Source of the DNA: Streptococcus infantis
GTDB taxonomy: Bacteria > Bacillota > Bacilli > Lactobacillales > Streptococcaceae
Reading direction: 5' to 3'
Assembly: GCF_000963255.1 (NCBI RefSeq)
Contig: NZ_JYOV01000021.1
Span: 24,263-88,262, forward strand
DNA length: 64,000 nt
Of this stretch, positions 37,176 through 47,058 are shown one piece after another (the first letter of the stretch is position 1; each line of letters begins with the position of its first letter). Both the position numbers and the translations under genes were made by a program. The notes beneath the pieces are model-generated. The model did not search any database. It worked only from the letters and a program-made list of their open reading frames with translations, and was not told where the DNA came from.

Positions 37176-38303
37176 TTAGTTGACTGGTACGATATTTCCT
37201 TCTTCATCTTTGGTTACGAGAACATACTTACCGTCTACCTCGATGTAAAAGTTCTTGCTTGCAGTTTGCCCGTTATTTTGAACAGGAGCTTGAGTTTGGG
37301 CTTGTTGGTTGAGTTGACCGCCAAGTGTTTGTCCTAGATTCATTCCCATAATCATGTTCATACCATTGCCATTGCCTTCATTGTTAGCAGCAGCGATGAG
37401 AGCTTCATTACGAGCACGACGTTCTTCAATCTCAATCGTATTGTACTTCATAGCGACAAGCTCGCTATCAAGCTTACGGACAATATCTAAGCTTTCTTGA
37501 TCATAGCTCAAATCTTCAAGTAGAATGTTGGTTGTTTCAATTCCATAAAGTCCTGCCCATACCTTATTAACTTCTTGTTTTGCTAGCTCATTGAAAGTAT
37601 CTTGATTGGCATTAAGGCTATAGATATCTACCTTGTTTTCATTGGTAAATTTAGCAATTGCAATGGCAATCTTTGGTGCGATATTTTGTCGAAGTGTTCC
37701 TTGAGCTACATTTTGTAATGTAAAGGCTTTATGGTCTTCAATTTGTTGACTGATGGAGCTGACATAGAATAGGACTGGATCAGCAACTTTGATATCAAAT
37801 AAGCCGTAGAAGCGGATGTTAAGTAATTGTTGATAACGTTCACTGAAGTATTCTACAGCATTCTGTGTACCGAATTTATTTCCGGCAACGGGTTGCATAC
37901 GAATAAAGATGATTTCTTGTTGGGTAATGACTTGACCACCAAATGAGAAGCGGTTTTTGAAATTTTCCCAAGTGCCCTTTAGGCCACCTTTTTCAAGAAG
38001 CCAGGCATTGTCTCCAGAACGCCATTCGTGGCTACCAGCTTCTAAGACGTCTCCAAGGAAGGTACCGTTGTTCACTAGAATAGCGACATAGCCTTGAGGA
38101 ACAATAACGACACTACCGTCTGTTAGTAGTCCAGTGTTTTGATTGCTTTGTCTAGATTTGCCATCTGGATCTTTTGAAAGAAGTTGGCCTTTAATGGCCA
38201 AAGCATCGGCTGTTAGGTTATTTGGAAGTACGATAGCTTCTTTAAATTTGCTATCGTTGAAACTATTAAGCCCTGAAGATAGGGCGGCACGAATAAATCC
38301 CAT
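37176..38303 (-). CDS. SPFH domain protein (YdjI-like)
   Basis: A 375-residue protein with an SPFH/prohibitin-type domain (about residues 60-270), a short charged helix (EIEERRARNEALIAA) and a Gln/Asn-rich stretch with QTQAPVQNNGQ, ending in a small domain (FYIEVDGKYVLVTKDEEGNIVPVN). Bacillus YdjI is a similar membrane-associated scaffold near phage-shock proteins. It starts nine bases after the Tim44-like gene and both are probably partners at the membrane. Confidence 0.82.
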   Translation of the reverse strand: MGFIRAALSSGLNSFNDSKFKEAIVLPNNLTADALAIKGQLLSKDPDGKSRQSNQNTGLLTDGSVVIVPQGYVAILVNNGTFLGDVLEAGSHEWRSGDNAWLLEKGGLKGTWENFKNRFSFGGQVITQQEIIFIRMQPVAGNKFGTQNAVEYFSERYQQLLNIRFYGLFDIKVADPVLFYVSSISQQIEDHKAFTLQNVAQGTLRQNIAPKIAIAIAKFTNENKVDIYSLNANQDTFNELAKQEVNKVWAGLYGIETTNILLEDLSYDQESLDIVRKLDSELVAMKYNTIEIEERRARNEALIAAANNEGNGNGMNMIMGMNLGQTLGGQLNQQAQTQAPVQNNGQTASKNFYIEVDGKYVLVTKDEEGNIVPVN

Positions 38304-38312
38304 AATTTCCTC

Positions 38313-39269
38313 CTAGTTATATAGTTCGTCTTCATCCACAACTTCATAGGTATCAAGAACCCATTGATTTGGACTACGTGTGAGTTCAGCTCCGCAGTAT
38401 TCACATTGGCTAATAGCTGAGATTTTAAGTGGAGCACCACAGTTTGGACAGTGGTCGCTAACAGCTTCATCTTGAACATTGTTTTCAGTTTGGCTACCAT
38501 GTTTGCGGATGAAGTTCATTTGATAAACTGTAAATAGATCTTGTTGAGGGTCTCCTTCGATAACCTTACGAGTCTTATCATCGATAACATAGTCTCTGAG
38601 TGTAGATGAAAGGATAACCACTAAAGTATCATTTCCATCAGGATTTTCATAGAAATCTTTGATGCGAATATTTTCAACATAGACTTTTTCTAAAACATTG
38701 GTTGTTTTTGCCCGAATATGATCTTCGAGTTGTGTACTATGTTGGGAATAGAGACTAGTACTTTCGAGAGAGCGAACCAAATTCCAATCCTTTTTAGTCC
38801 AGGCTGCCTGCAACTGAATATAGACTTCTTTAACCCATGAAGCGAAGGCATCAGCATCAAAGTTTGGATCGCCATATTTGATACGACTAACAGCTAGTGT
38901 GTTGTGTTCTACTCGACGATGGCTAGGTGGATTATATCCAGTTGAACTACCGTAAGACTTGCCAGAAGATGAATTCAGGTCGTTTAGATATTTGATGAAC
39001 ATGTAGAGTAAGAAACCTCCAACACCAAACATGATAAGCATGTTCATACCAGTACCTAAAGAACCACCTGAACTAGAGGAGCTACTTCCAGAGCGATAGC
39101 TACTTTTATAAGAGGAGCTGCGACTTGAGCTACTGCGGCTGCTACTTCTTGAACTGCTTCGGCTAGAGCTACCACTTCGCGAATGGCCAACGCCAGCATC
39201 AATTGAGTTAAATGGTGTGAAGAATAACAACAATAAACAAGTGGCGAGAAGAGTATATAACTTTTTCAT
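38313..39269 (-). CDS. Tim44-like membrane protein with Ser/Arg repeats and zinc ribbon
   Basis: A 318-residue protein. Residues 1-25 are a signal peptide or first membrane segment; residues about 28-72 consist almost only of Ser with Arg, Tyr and Gly; a second membrane segment is at about 75-95 (MLIMFGVGGFLLYMFIKYL). A Tim44-like domain covers about 125-255, and the end has a zinc ribbon with CPNC and CEYC pairs (about 275-295). The Ser/Arg part would lie outside the membrane. It is co-transcribed with the SPFH gene. The function is unknown. Confidence 0.8.
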   Translation of the reverse strand: MKKLYTLLATCLLLLFFTPFNSIDAGVGHSRSGSSSRSSSRSSSRSSSSRSSSYKSSYRSGSSSSSSGGSLGTGMNMLIMFGVGGFLLYMFIKYLNDLNSSSGKSYGSSTGYNPPSHRRVEHNTLAVSRIKYGDPNFDADAFASWVKEVYIQLQAAWTKKDWNLVRSLESTSLYSQHSTQLEDHIRAKTTNVLEKVYVENIRIKDFYENPDGNDTLVVILSSTLRDYVIDDKTRKVIEGDPQQDLFTVYQMNFIRKHGSQTENNVQDEAVSDHCPNCGAPLKISAISQCEYCGAELTRSPNQWVLDTYEVVDEDELYN

Positions 39270-39319
39270 ATGTCTCCTAACTATGTGAGTATAAAAATAG
39301 TTTTTGCTAAATTTTATGT

Positions 39320-39712
39320 CTATAAAGAGTTTTGGAGTTTTATAGTTTTATTTTCAATAAACCACCCTATAATCCAACCAAATACGAGTATATAATTCTC
39401 GATAGCACCAATTGCATTAACAGGAGAATGATATTCAATAAAATTTAACAAATGATTTGTTCCTATTCCTATACCACCAATAATGAGGGCAAGAAGGGCA
39501 ATTCGCAGGTAAAACCAATCGTACTTAATATTAACGGCAAGAATAATAATTAAGACAGCTAGATTCCAAATTCCAATTTCTCTTTGCCATCCTGCAGAAA
39601 TACCGTAACCAGAATGCTCTCCCATATATGATGGAAGAAAGATTTGTAGAATAGAAGCACCCAACATGGCGACAATAACTAAAATAAATAGTACTCGTAA
39701 AAATTTGTTCAT
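39320..39712 (-). CDS. Four-pass membrane protein of unknown function
   Basis: A 130-residue protein with four hydrophobic segments (about residues 5-25, 45-60, 65-85 and 105-122). AGGAGAATAA precedes the ATG on the minus strand. No family is recognised. Base composition is more AT-rich than the neighbours, which may suggest later arrival. It lies between gatB and the Tim44-like gene, with gaps on both sides. Confidence 0.7.
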   Translation of the reverse strand: MNKFLRVLFILVIVAMLGASILQIFLPSYMGEHSGYGISAGWQREIGIWNLAVLIIILAVNIKYDWFYLRIALLALIIGGIGIGTNHLLNFIEYHSPVNAIGAIENYILVFGWIIGWFIENKTIKLQNSL

Positions 39713-39764
39713 TTATTCTCCTTATTCTATTTTTTAGTAGAAAAGGCTATTAACAAAAGTATAT

Positions 39765-41210
39765 TTACTCGTTCTCTTTCAACTTAGCCAATTCTTGGGC
39801 AAGTAGTTTAAGAGCGACTTGTGGGTTAGCTTGACCCTTGGTTGCTTTCATGAGGAATCCTGTGAAGGCCTTGTCAGCGTTACGTTTTCCTGATTTGAAG
39901 TCGGCAACAGCGGCTTCGTTATCCGCAAAGACTTGATGAATAATTGGAATCAAAACATCAGGATCTGAGATTTGAACTAAACCAGCTTTTTCCACGTATT
40001 CACGTGCTCCACCACCATTTTTAGCTAGGTGAACAAAGACTTTCTTTGCAATCTTAGAAGAGATAGTACCGTCTTCGATGATGGCAATCATTTCAACCAA
40101 GTTTTCTGGTGTCAATTGGATTTGTTCCAGTGTCTTGCCTTCTGCGTTCAAGAATTGAGCGACTTCACCTTGGAGCCAGTTAGAAACTTGTTTAGCATCA
40201 CCACCGAGGGCGACAGCTTTTTCAAAGAAATCAGAAGTGACTTTGTTTGCAGTCAACTGGCTAGCATCGTAGTCTGATAGACCAAGTTGAGATACGTAGC
40301 GAGCACGGCGTTCTTTTGGAAACTCTGGCAATTCAGTACGCATCTCTTCGATCCATTCATCTGAGATTTCAAAGAGTGGTAGGTCTGGTTCTGGGAAGTA
40401 GCGGTAGTCTGCAGCACCTTCCTTGACACGCATGAGGATAGTTGCTTTAGTAGCTTCATCGTAACGACGTGTTTCTTGGCGGATTTGACCACCTGAACGA
40501 AGGATTTCAGCCTGACGTTGCACTTCGTATTCAAGACCCTTACGCACGTTTGAGAAGGAGTTGAGGTTTTTCAACTCAGTTTTGGTACCAAATTTCTCTT
40601 GACCATAAGGACGAAGGGAGATGTTGGCATCCACACGCATAGAACCTTCTTCCATCTTAACGTCAGAGATACCAGCGTATTGGATAACTTCCTTGAGGGC
40701 TGTAAGATATGCATAAGCTTCTTCAGGGGAACGCATGTCTGCTTCAGATACAATCTCAATCAATGGCACCCCTTGACGATTAAGGTCGACATAAGAGAAA
40801 CCATCTGTTCCGTGAGTATTTTTACCAGCATCTTCTTCCAAGTGGGCACGCTCAATACCGATTTTCTTAGTTGTACCGTCTTCTAGCTCCACTTCAATCC
40901 AGCCGTTATAACCGATTGGCTCATCAAATTGAGAAATTTGATAGGCTTTAGGATTATCTGGATAGAAGTAGTTCTTACGGTCAAAGTGCATCTTCTTGTG
41001 GATGTCCATGTTGAGGGCAAGAGCTGCTTTGATACCAGCATCGACAACACCCTTATTGAGAACTGGCAGTACGCCTGGGAAAGACCAGTCAATCACGTTT
41101 GTATTGGCATTTTGGTCATTTCCGAAGTGGGCAGAAGTAGGTGAGAAGATTTTTGAATTGGTGTTGAGCTCTACGTGGACTTCAAGTCCAATGACTGTTT
41201 CAAAGTTCAT
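39765..41210 (-). CDS. gatB: Aspartyl/glutamyl-tRNA amidotransferase subunit B
   Basis: A 481-residue kinase-like subunit that activates Glu on tRNA-Gln (and Asp on tRNA-Asn). It starts [17 protein letters not shown]; a YqeY-like tail domain is at the C-terminus. It overlaps gatA by one base. The three subunits are ordered C-A-B on the minus strand, as in pneumococcus. Confidence 0.98.
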   Translation of the reverse strand: MNFETVIGLEVHVELNTNSKIFSPTSAHFGNDQNANTNVIDWSFPGVLPVLNKGVVDAGIKAALALNMDIHKKMHFDRKNYFYPDNPKAYQISQFDEPIGYNGWIEVELEDGTTKKIGIERAHLEEDAGKNTHGTDGFSYVDLNRQGVPLIEIVSEADMRSPEEAYAYLTALKEVIQYAGISDVKMEEGSMRVDANISLRPYGQEKFGTKTELKNLNSFSNVRKGLEYEVQRQAEILRSGGQIRQETRRYDEATKATILMRVKEGAADYRYFPEPDLPLFEISDEWIEEMRTELPEFPKERRARYVSQLGLSDYDASQLTANKVTSDFFEKAVALGGDAKQVSNWLQGEVAQFLNAEGKTLEQIQLTPENLVEMIAIIEDGTISSKIAKKVFVHLAKNGGGAREYVEKAGLVQISDPDVLIPIIHQVFADNEAAVADFKSGKRNADKAFTGFLMKATKGQANPQVALKLLAQELAKLKENE

Positions 41211-42676
41211 TAGTTGTCACCTCCAAAAATCACGGGTTGTTGTTTGTGGTAGTCTGTTGTTGCTTCAAAAGCAGCAGCAGCTTGGTAAATGGTCTCTTCA
41301 GAGTATTTTGGACCAATTAATTGTAGACCAACAGGTAGTCCTTGAGCAAATCCTGCAGGAATTGAAATTCCTGGTAGACCAGCCAAGTTGACTGGGATGG
41401 TCAAGAGATCCGCCAAGTACATAGCAACTGGATCGTGGTTGAGCGAATCCAAGTCAAAGGCTACGCTTGGAGCTGTTGGACCGAGGATGAGGTCGTAATC
41501 TGCAAAGACTTTTTCAAAATCTTGGATGATGAGGGTACGAACTTGACCAGCTTTCTTGTAGTAGGCATCGTAGTAACCTGATGAAAGACTGAAAGTACCA
41601 AGCATGATACGACGTTTCACTTCGTCACCGAATCCTTGGCTACGAGTGTTAACGTAAATCTCGTCCAAGTTCTTAGCGTCTTCAGCACGGAAACCATAGC
41701 GGATACCGTCAAAACGTTGCAAGTTTGAAGAAGCTTCAGATGAAGCGATGATGTAGTAAACTGCAACCCCGTATTTAGAGTGTGGAAGGCTGACTTCTTC
41801 TACAACTGCACCAAGTTTTTCAAAGTGCTTAGCGGCGTTGAGGATAGTTTCTTTAACTTCTGGGTCAATCCCTTCACCAAGGTATTCCTTAGGCAAAGCA
41901 ATTTTCATGCCCTTGATGTCTTGTCCGATTTTTGAAGTAAAGTCGGCAATGCGGACAGGAGCAGAAGTAGAGTCTTTAGCATCTTGGCTGGCAATAGCAT
42001 TGAGCAAGAGCGCATTTTCCTTAACAGTTGGAGCGAAAGGTCCAATCTGGTCTAATGAACTACCAAAGGCAATCAGACCAAAACGTGAAACTGTTCCGTA
42101 GGTTGGTTTGAGACCGACAATTCCGTTGAAGGCAGCCGGTTGGCGGATAGATCCACCTGTATCAGAACCAAGAGACAAACGGACTTGTCCTGAAGCTACA
42201 GAAGCTGCGGAACCACTAGATGATCCACCGGGAACCTTGCTGTGGTCCCAGGCATTTTTAGTTGCACCGTAGTAAGATGTTTCACCAGAACCACCCATGG
42301 CAAACTCGTCCATGTTGGTTTTCCCAACAACGATCATGCCCTTAGATTTTGCATTGGCAACAGCTGTCGCATCAAAGATTGGCTCGTAGTTATAAAGCAT
42401 TTTTGAGGCTGCAGTTGTGAGGATGCCGTCTGTAGAGATATTATCCTTAACTGCTAGCGGAATTCCTGAAAGGACATTGTCAGCGTCAATTCCAGTTTCG
42501 TCAATAGCTTTAGCTTGAGCAAGAGCTTGATCTTCAGCGATAGTGACAAAGGCATTGATAGCTTCTTCACGCGCCTTGATATCGTCAAGTGTCGCTTGGG
42601 TAAGTTCTGTTGCTGAAATTTCCTTAGAAACAAGGAGGTTGTGCAACTCTTCAATCGTTTTATTGTTAAAAGTCAT
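41210..42676 (-). CDS. gatA: Glutamyl-tRNA amidotransferase subunit A
   Basis: A 488-residue amidase. The Lys of AVKDNIST and the serines in [15 protein letters not shown] and [11 protein letters not shown] form the Ser-cisSer-Lys catalytic set that releases ammonia from glutamine. Its start and stop overlap gatC and gatB by one base each. Confidence 0.98.
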   Translation of the reverse strand: MTFNNKTIEELHNLLVSKEISATELTQATLDDIKAREEAINAFVTIAEDQALAQAKAIDETGIDADNVLSGIPLAVKDNISTDGILTTAASKMLYNYEPIFDATAVANAKSKGMIVVGKTNMDEFAMGGSGETSYYGATKNAWDHSKVPGGSSSGSAASVASGQVRLSLGSDTGGSIRQPAAFNGIVGLKPTYGTVSRFGLIAFGSSLDQIGPFAPTVKENALLLNAIASQDAKDSTSAPVRIADFTSKIGQDIKGMKIALPKEYLGEGIDPEVKETILNAAKHFEKLGAVVEEVSLPHSKYGVAVYYIIASSEASSNLQRFDGIRYGFRAEDAKNLDEIYVNTRSQGFGDEVKRRIMLGTFSLSSGYYDAYYKKAGQVRTLIIQDFEKVFADYDLILGPTAPSVAFDLDSLNHDPVAMYLADLLTIPVNLAGLPGISIPAGFAQGLPVGLQLIGPKYSEETIYQAAAAFEATTDYHKQQPVIFGGDN

Positions 42677-42978
42677 TAGGCATCTCCTCCATCGTCCAGG
42701 ATAGCTGGGACCTTGATATAGTAATTGTCTTTTTCAGGTACATTTTTAAATAAGCGATCACGGTCAGTTCCTTCTTCGGCTACGTCTGGGCGAAGAACGG
42801 TCTTGCGATCTGCCATGGTAGTCGTTGGTTCAACACCAGTAGTGTCGACTTCGCCGAGCAATTCGACCATATCAACAATCTTAGACAAGGTTGTCGCAAA
42901 CTCAGCAGTTTCTTCTTCTGAGAATTTTAATTTTGAAAGATTGGCAACGTGTGTTACCTCTTCTTGCGTAATTTTCAT
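42676..42978 (-). CDS. gatC: Glutamyl-tRNA amidotransferase subunit C
   Basis: A 100-residue helper subunit that stabilises GatA and Gat[17 protein letters not shown] and LRPDVAEEG are the signatures. It is the first gene of gatCAB; an extended -10 (TGGTAAAAT) lies about 40 bases upstream on the minus strand. Confidence 0.96.
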   Translation of the reverse strand: MKITQEEVTHVANLSKLKFSEEETAEFATTLSKIVDMVELLGEVDTTGVEPTTTMADRKTVLRPDVAEEGTDRDRLFKNVPEKDNYYIKVPAILDDGGDA

Positions 42979-43072
42979 CTTGCATCCTTTCGTGAAATGA
43001 TGATTATTTATCTGTTCTATTTTACCATATTTTCCTATAAATAAGGTAAGTCAAGTTGAAAAGAAGCAGAAA

Positions 43073-43101
43073 TTGAAAAAAGGATTTTAATTCGATATAA
43101 T
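43073..43101 (+). promoter_or_regulatory. Promoter of the TIGR02206 pair
   Basis: TTGAAA and TATAAT with a 17-base spacer, about 90 bases before the first gene. Confidence 0.8.
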
Positions 43102-43190
43102 GGTTGAAATTAGAGGAAAGACTAAGAGTCGTTTTAAGTTGGAAAACGAGTTGGATGATTGATCAAATGAAAACACATTAGGGGTGAAAC

Positions 43191-43877
43191 ATGACACTTT
43201 GGGATTTACTTTTTACCAGTAAAAAAACAGTTTCTCCAGACTTGGGGACATGGTACATTTTGTTACCGACTTCTTTGCTAGTCATAGCTGCTCTATCAAT
43301 TCGCTATGCCTCCTCTAAACCTTATCGAGATTTTTGGTATTGGGGTCAATTGATTCAACTGCTGATTATCAACGCTTGGTATATTTCGGCACGCCTGCCC
43401 TTGTCTGAGGCTCTCCCTTTTTACCATAGTCGCATGGCTATGTGGATGATTCTTTTTGCCCCTAATAAGACCTTTTTCAAACAATACTTTGCCTTGGTTG
43501 GAGTATTTGGTTCTATTATGGCTTTAGTTTATCCAGTTTTTTACCCGTTTCCTTTCCCTCATGTTTCGTCGGTCAACAATGTTTTCGGACATTGGGCCCT
43601 CTTGGCTAACTGCTTGATTTATCTTATTAGATATTATAAAGTTGAAAAAGGGGATGCTTGGAAAATATGTCAGATGACTCTTGGAGTTAATGCTATAATT
43701 TTTCTAGCCAACCTCTTGACAGGAGGGAATTATGGCTTTATGAGTAATCCCCTTGTGATTGGGGATCATGGCGCCTTGGTTAATTATTTGATAGTAACCA
43801 GTCTGATGACAGGAATCCTCATTCTCATAAATCAATTTGTTAAATATAAACTGAAGAATCGTCAGCTAATAAATTAA
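43191..43877 (+). CDS. TIGR02206 (YwaF) family membrane protein, copy 1
   Basis: A 228-residue protein with six membrane segments. The family pattern is seen in ISARLPLSEALPFYHSRMAMW, YPVFYPFPFPHVSS and LLTGGNYGFMSNP. ATG 43191 follows AGGGGTGAAAC. It is about half identical to the next gene, from which it is nine bases away, so this is a tandem duplication. The equivalent of the conserved His-Cys pair (YHCRLAMF in copy 2) is YHSRMAMW here. The function is unknown. Confidence 0.85.
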   Translation: MTLWDLLFTSKKTVSPDLGTWYILLPTSLLVIAALSIRYASSKPYRDFWYWGQLIQLLIINAWYISARLPLSEALPFYHSRMAMWMILFAPNKTFFKQYFALVGVFGSIMALVYPVFYPFPFPHVSSVNNVFGHWALLANCLIYLIRYYKVEKGDAWKICQMTLGVNAIIFLANLLTGGNYGFMSNPLVIGDHGALVNYLIVTSLMTGILILINQFVKYKLKNRQLIN

Positions 43878-43886
43878 GGAGATCTT

Positions 43887-44579
43887 ATGCATCATTTTAT
43901 TACAAGAACCCAAACCACACCACCGCCTATTCCGATTTTTTGGTACGGTGTCATGATAGGCCTTCTTGCACTGCCTATCTATGGATCTCTTACTTACTAC
44001 AAAAATCCCAAATTTGTTCGATTATTTAAGTGGATTCAAATAGCGCAACTGCTAGCTCTTTACACTTGGTATATTGGTTTTGGCATTCCATTTTCAAATA
44101 GTCTGCCTCTTTACCATTGTCGTTTAGCCATGTTCGCAGTTATCTTCCTACCAGACAGATGGAAAACCAAGCAGTATTTTGCCCTTATGGGAGCTAGTGG
44201 AGCAGTATTTGCCTTGGGTTATCCGGTTTTTGATCCCTATGACTTTCCGCATATTACCAGTTTTTCATTCTTGATTGGACATTATGCTCTCCTGGTAAAT
44301 TCACTTGTCTATCTCATGAACCACTACGATAAGACCCTGCTTAAAAAGTATCGAATCATCGTCTACACTTTTGTTCTTAATCTTTTTCTAGTTGGAGTCA
44401 ATCAAGTGACAGGTGGAAACTATGGGCTTTTGAATACCACGCCTTTTATCCCAGATGCTCCTATTTGGATAAAATATCTGTTGGTTTCAATCATTCTATC
44501 TTCAGCCTTGGTGCTCTTTGATATCTTGTTTAAGAAACGCTGGCAAAAGAAAATGGCACTAGAATCAACTCTTTCATGA
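43887..44579 (+). CDS. TIGR02206 (YwaF) family membrane protein, copy 2
   Basis: A 230-residue six-pass protein of the same family as the upstream gene, with FGIPFSNSLPLYHCRLAMFAV, FDPYDFPHITS and TGGNYGLLNTTP. AAGGAGATC precedes the ATG. The two copies differ most at their ends, while the motif cores align without gaps. They could form a heteromer. Function unknown. Confidence 0.85.
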   Translation: MHHFITRTQTTPPPIPIFWYGVMIGLLALPIYGSLTYYKNPKFVRLFKWIQIAQLLALYTWYIGFGIPFSNSLPLYHCRLAMFAVIFLPDRWKTKQYFALMGASGAVFALGYPVFDPYDFPHITSFSFLIGHYALLVNSLVYLMNHYDKTLLKKYRIIVYTFVLNLFLVGVNQVTGGNYGLLNTTPFIPDAPIWIKYLLVSIILSSALVLFDILFKKRWQKKMALESTLS

Positions 44580-44656
44580 TTTAGATTGTAAGCTAAAAGA
44601 AGATATAGAATTTGAGTCGACCAATCACAAAATATAAATTACAACATCCATTATTT

Positions 44657-44688
44657 AAAAGCAAGTCTATTATAGAGACCTGCTTTTT
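44657..44688 (+). terminator. Terminator after the TIGR02206 pair
   Basis: AAAAGCA-GTCT pairs with AGAC-TGCTTTT with one mismatch and runs into T residues. Confidence 0.82.
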
Positions 44689-44701
44689 CTTGTGTAGGCG
44701 A

Positions 44702-44730
44702 TTGAAAAACTCTCTAAAATCCGATATAAT
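44702..44730 (+). promoter_or_regulatory. prfC promoter
   Basis: TTGAAA and TATAAT with a 17-base spacer, 90 bases before prfC. Confidence 0.85.
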
Positions 44731-44819
44731 GGAGTGTTGAAAGGAATTTTAGGGTCCAATGTAACAAAGAGCGATTAGAAATTCAAATAATTCAAAAAAA
44801 GTAAAAAGAAAGAGAAGTT

Positions 44820-46364
44820 ATGAGTATTCAAGAAGAAATCAAAAAACGTCGTACCTTTGCCATCATCTCCCACCCGGACGCTGGTAAAACGACTATCACT
44901 GAGCAATTGCTTTACTTTGGGGGAGAGATTCGTGAGGCAGGTACTGTAAAAGGGAAGAAGACAGGAAACTTTGCTAAGTCTGACTGGATGGATATCGAGA
45001 AACAACGTGGGATTTCGGTAACCTCATCTGTCATGCAGTTTGACTACGATGGCAAACGTGTCAATATCCTAGATACACCAGGGCACGAGGACTTCTCAGA
45101 AGATACTTACCGTACCTTGATGGCGGTGGATGCGGCTGTCATGGTTGTGGACTCTGCCAAGGGTATCGAGGCCCAGACCAAGAAATTGTTTGAGGTTGTC
45201 AAACATCGTGGTATTCCAGTCTTCACTTTTATGAACAAGCTTGACCGTGATGGCCGAGAGCCACTAGACCTCTTGCAAGAATTGGAAGAAGTCTTGGGCA
45301 TTGCTAGCTATCCGATGAACTGGCCGATTGGGATGGGGAAAGCTTTTGAGGGACTCTATGACCTTTACAATAAACGCTTGGAACTTTACAAAGGGGATGA
45401 ACGCTTTGCTAGTCTGGAAGATGGGGACAAGCTATTTGCTAGCAACCCATTCTACGAGCAAGTCAAGGATGATATCGAACTCTTGCAAGAAGCTGGAAAT
45501 GAATTCTCAGAAGAAGCCATCCTTGCGGGTGAATTAACTCCAGTATTCTTCGGTTCAGCTCTTACTAACTTTGGAGTACAGACCTTCCTTGAAACCTTCC
45601 TCAAGTTTGCTCCAGAACCACACGGTCACAAGAAAACAGATGGCGAAATTGTGGATCCTTACGACAAGGATTTCTCAGGATTTGTCTTTAAAATCCAAGC
45701 CAACATGGACCCTCGTCACCGTGACCGTATTGCCTTTGTCCGTATTGTCTCTGGTGAATTTGAGCGTGGTATGAGTGTTAATCTTCCTCGTACTGGTAAG
45801 AGTGCTAAACTATCAAATGTTACTCAGTTTATGGCGGAGAGTCGTGAGAATGTCACTAATGCCGTAGCAGGGGATATTATCGGAGTTTACGATACTGGTA
45901 CTTATCAGGTGGGAGATACTTTGACAGTTGGGAAAAACAAATTTGAATTTGAACCACTGCCAACCTTTACCCCTGAAATCTTCATGAAAGTTTCTGCTAA
46001 GAACGTTATGAAGCAAAAATCCTTCCACAAGGGAATTGAGCAATTGGTTCAAGAAGGAGCTATTCAGCTTTATACCAGCTACCAAACAGGTGAATATATG
46101 TTGGGTGCCGTTGGTCAATTGCAGTTTGAAGTCTTCAAACACCGTATGGAAAATGAGTACAATGCAGAAGTCGTTATGAGCCCAATGGGTAAAAAGACCG
46201 TTCGCTGGATTAAACCAGAGGATTTGGATGAGCGTATGTCTTCAAGTCGAAACATCTTGGCTAAAGACCGCTTTGACCAACCTGTCTTCCTCTTTGAAAA
46301 CGACTTTGCCCTCCGCTGGTTTGCGGACAAGTATCCGGATGTAGAGTTAGAAGAGAAGATGTAA
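44820..46364 (+). CDS. prfC: Peptide chain release factor 3
   Basis: A 514-residue GTPase that removes RF1 and RF2 from the ribosome. G motifs are SHPDAGKTT (17-25), DTPGHEDFS (near 85) and NKLDRDGR (near 140). The domain II/III layout and length fit RF3 rather than EF-G. AAGAGAAGT precedes the ATG. It is transcribed alone. Confidence 0.97.
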   Translation: MSIQEEIKKRRTFAIISHPDAGKTTITEQLLYFGGEIREAGTVKGKKTGNFAKSDWMDIEKQRGISVTSSVMQFDYDGKRVNILDTPGHEDFSEDTYRTLMAVDAAVMVVDSAKGIEAQTKKLFEVVKHRGIPVFTFMNKLDRDGREPLDLLQELEEVLGIASYPMNWPIGMGKAFEGLYDLYNKRLELYKGDERFASLEDGDKLFASNPFYEQVKDDIELLQEAGNEFSEEAILAGELTPVFFGSALTNFGVQTFLETFLKFAPEPHGHKKTDGEIVDPYDKDFSGFVFKIQANMDPRHRDRIAFVRIVSGEFERGMSVNLPRTGKSAKLSNVTQFMAESRENVTNAVAGDIIGVYDTGTYQVGDTLTVGKNKFEFEPLPTFTPEIFMKVSAKNVMKQKSFHKGIEQLVQEGAIQLYTSYQTGEYMLGAVGQLQFEVFKHRMENEYNAEVVMSPMGKKTVRWIKPEDLDERMSSSRNILAKDRFDQPVFLFENDFALRWFADKYPDVELEEKM

Positions 46365-46371
46365 CTCAGTA

Positions 46372-46404
46372 CCAACAATTGGAACTAAAGTTCCTAATTG
46401 TTGG
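46372..46404. other. Hairpin directly after prfC
   Basis: CCAACAATT and AATTGTTGG, with inner GGAACT and AGTTCC, form a 15-pair stem with one bulged T. No T run follows, so it is a stabilising or mRNA-end hairpin rather than a standard terminator. It may be the first unit of the hairpin array that follows. Confidence 0.6.
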
Positions 46405-46859
46405 ACGCTAGTCGCTATTTTGCGGTCTAGCTAACTGCCTTACTAACTGCGTTTGGCAAATAAAATCGATTTACAAACTCCGTGTCGTAGTTCAGTAAAT
46501 TTATGTAGTTGTATAACAATCTAAGTAACTAACGCCAAGTTTCTATAGAACTTGGCTAGGCGCTCCACTAGTAAAGTTTTACGAATTTTATCGATTCGTA
46601 AAACTTTACGTCGTGATGGGTAGAAAGTGGCCTGACTGCCTCACTAACTCATCGACGAAAAATAATCGTTTTCTCCTCTTTGTGTCGTAATGCTCTGTGT
46701 CGTAATCTAATAAACGGCAACCGCTATGGCGGTTTACCTAAACGCTTCACTAGGCAAAACCCACGAGCTAACTGCCTTACTAACTGCGTTTGGTAAATAC
46801 AATCGATTTGCCAAACTTCGTGTCGTAATGCTCTGTGTCGTAATCTAACAATTGGTAAC
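46405..46859. repeat. Gene-free array of related hairpins and GTGTCGTA repeats
   Basis: No open frame longer than 60 codons is present from 46365 to 47058. Two 60-base segments, 46431-46489 and 46768-46827, are about 92% identical. GTGTCGTA occurs five times (46482, 46682, 46697, 46820, 46835), twice in the pair GTGTCGTAATGCTCTGTGTCGTAATCTAA-like arrangement. Between the conserved flanks lie hairpins with different stems but a shared ATCG loop end: GTTTGG-AAAT (46451 and 46788) and a 16-pair perfect stem at 46571-46609. ACTAACT or CACTA precedes most stems. I recognise no known element. Confidence 0.75.
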
Positions 46860-46959
46860 AGTTAGAAAGTAGTCTAGCTGCCTGCTATTGCCATACTAAT
46901 TGCGTGTTGTAGCGGAAAATGAGTACCTTAGATGGTCACTTACCTTAAATTTATTGTAA

Positions 46960-46990
46960 AAAAGCCAAGAAGATATTTTTCTTGGCTTTT
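46960..46990. terminator. Strong hairpin after the repeat array
   Basis: AAAAGCCAAGAA pairs perfectly with TTCTTGGCTTTT around a 7-base loop. A and T runs make it usable on both strands. Confidence 0.85.
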
Positions 46991-47019
46991 CTTGTAGCTT
47001 GCTATTCAAAATTTTCCTA

Positions 47020-47048
47020 AAACTCCGCCCCAATGTGGGACGGAGTTT
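47020..47048 (-). terminator. Terminator of the arc cluster
   Basis: AAACTCCG pairs with CGGAGTTT, with inner CCC and GGG. It lies 11 bases past the peptidase stop on the minus strand and ends in TTTT. Confidence 0.7.
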
Positions 47049-47058
47049 AGGAGGTCTT

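Noticed and set aside
46431..46847. CRISPR array
   Set aside because: The repeats vary in length and spacing, spacer-like segments are themselves palindromic, and no cas genes are nearby.
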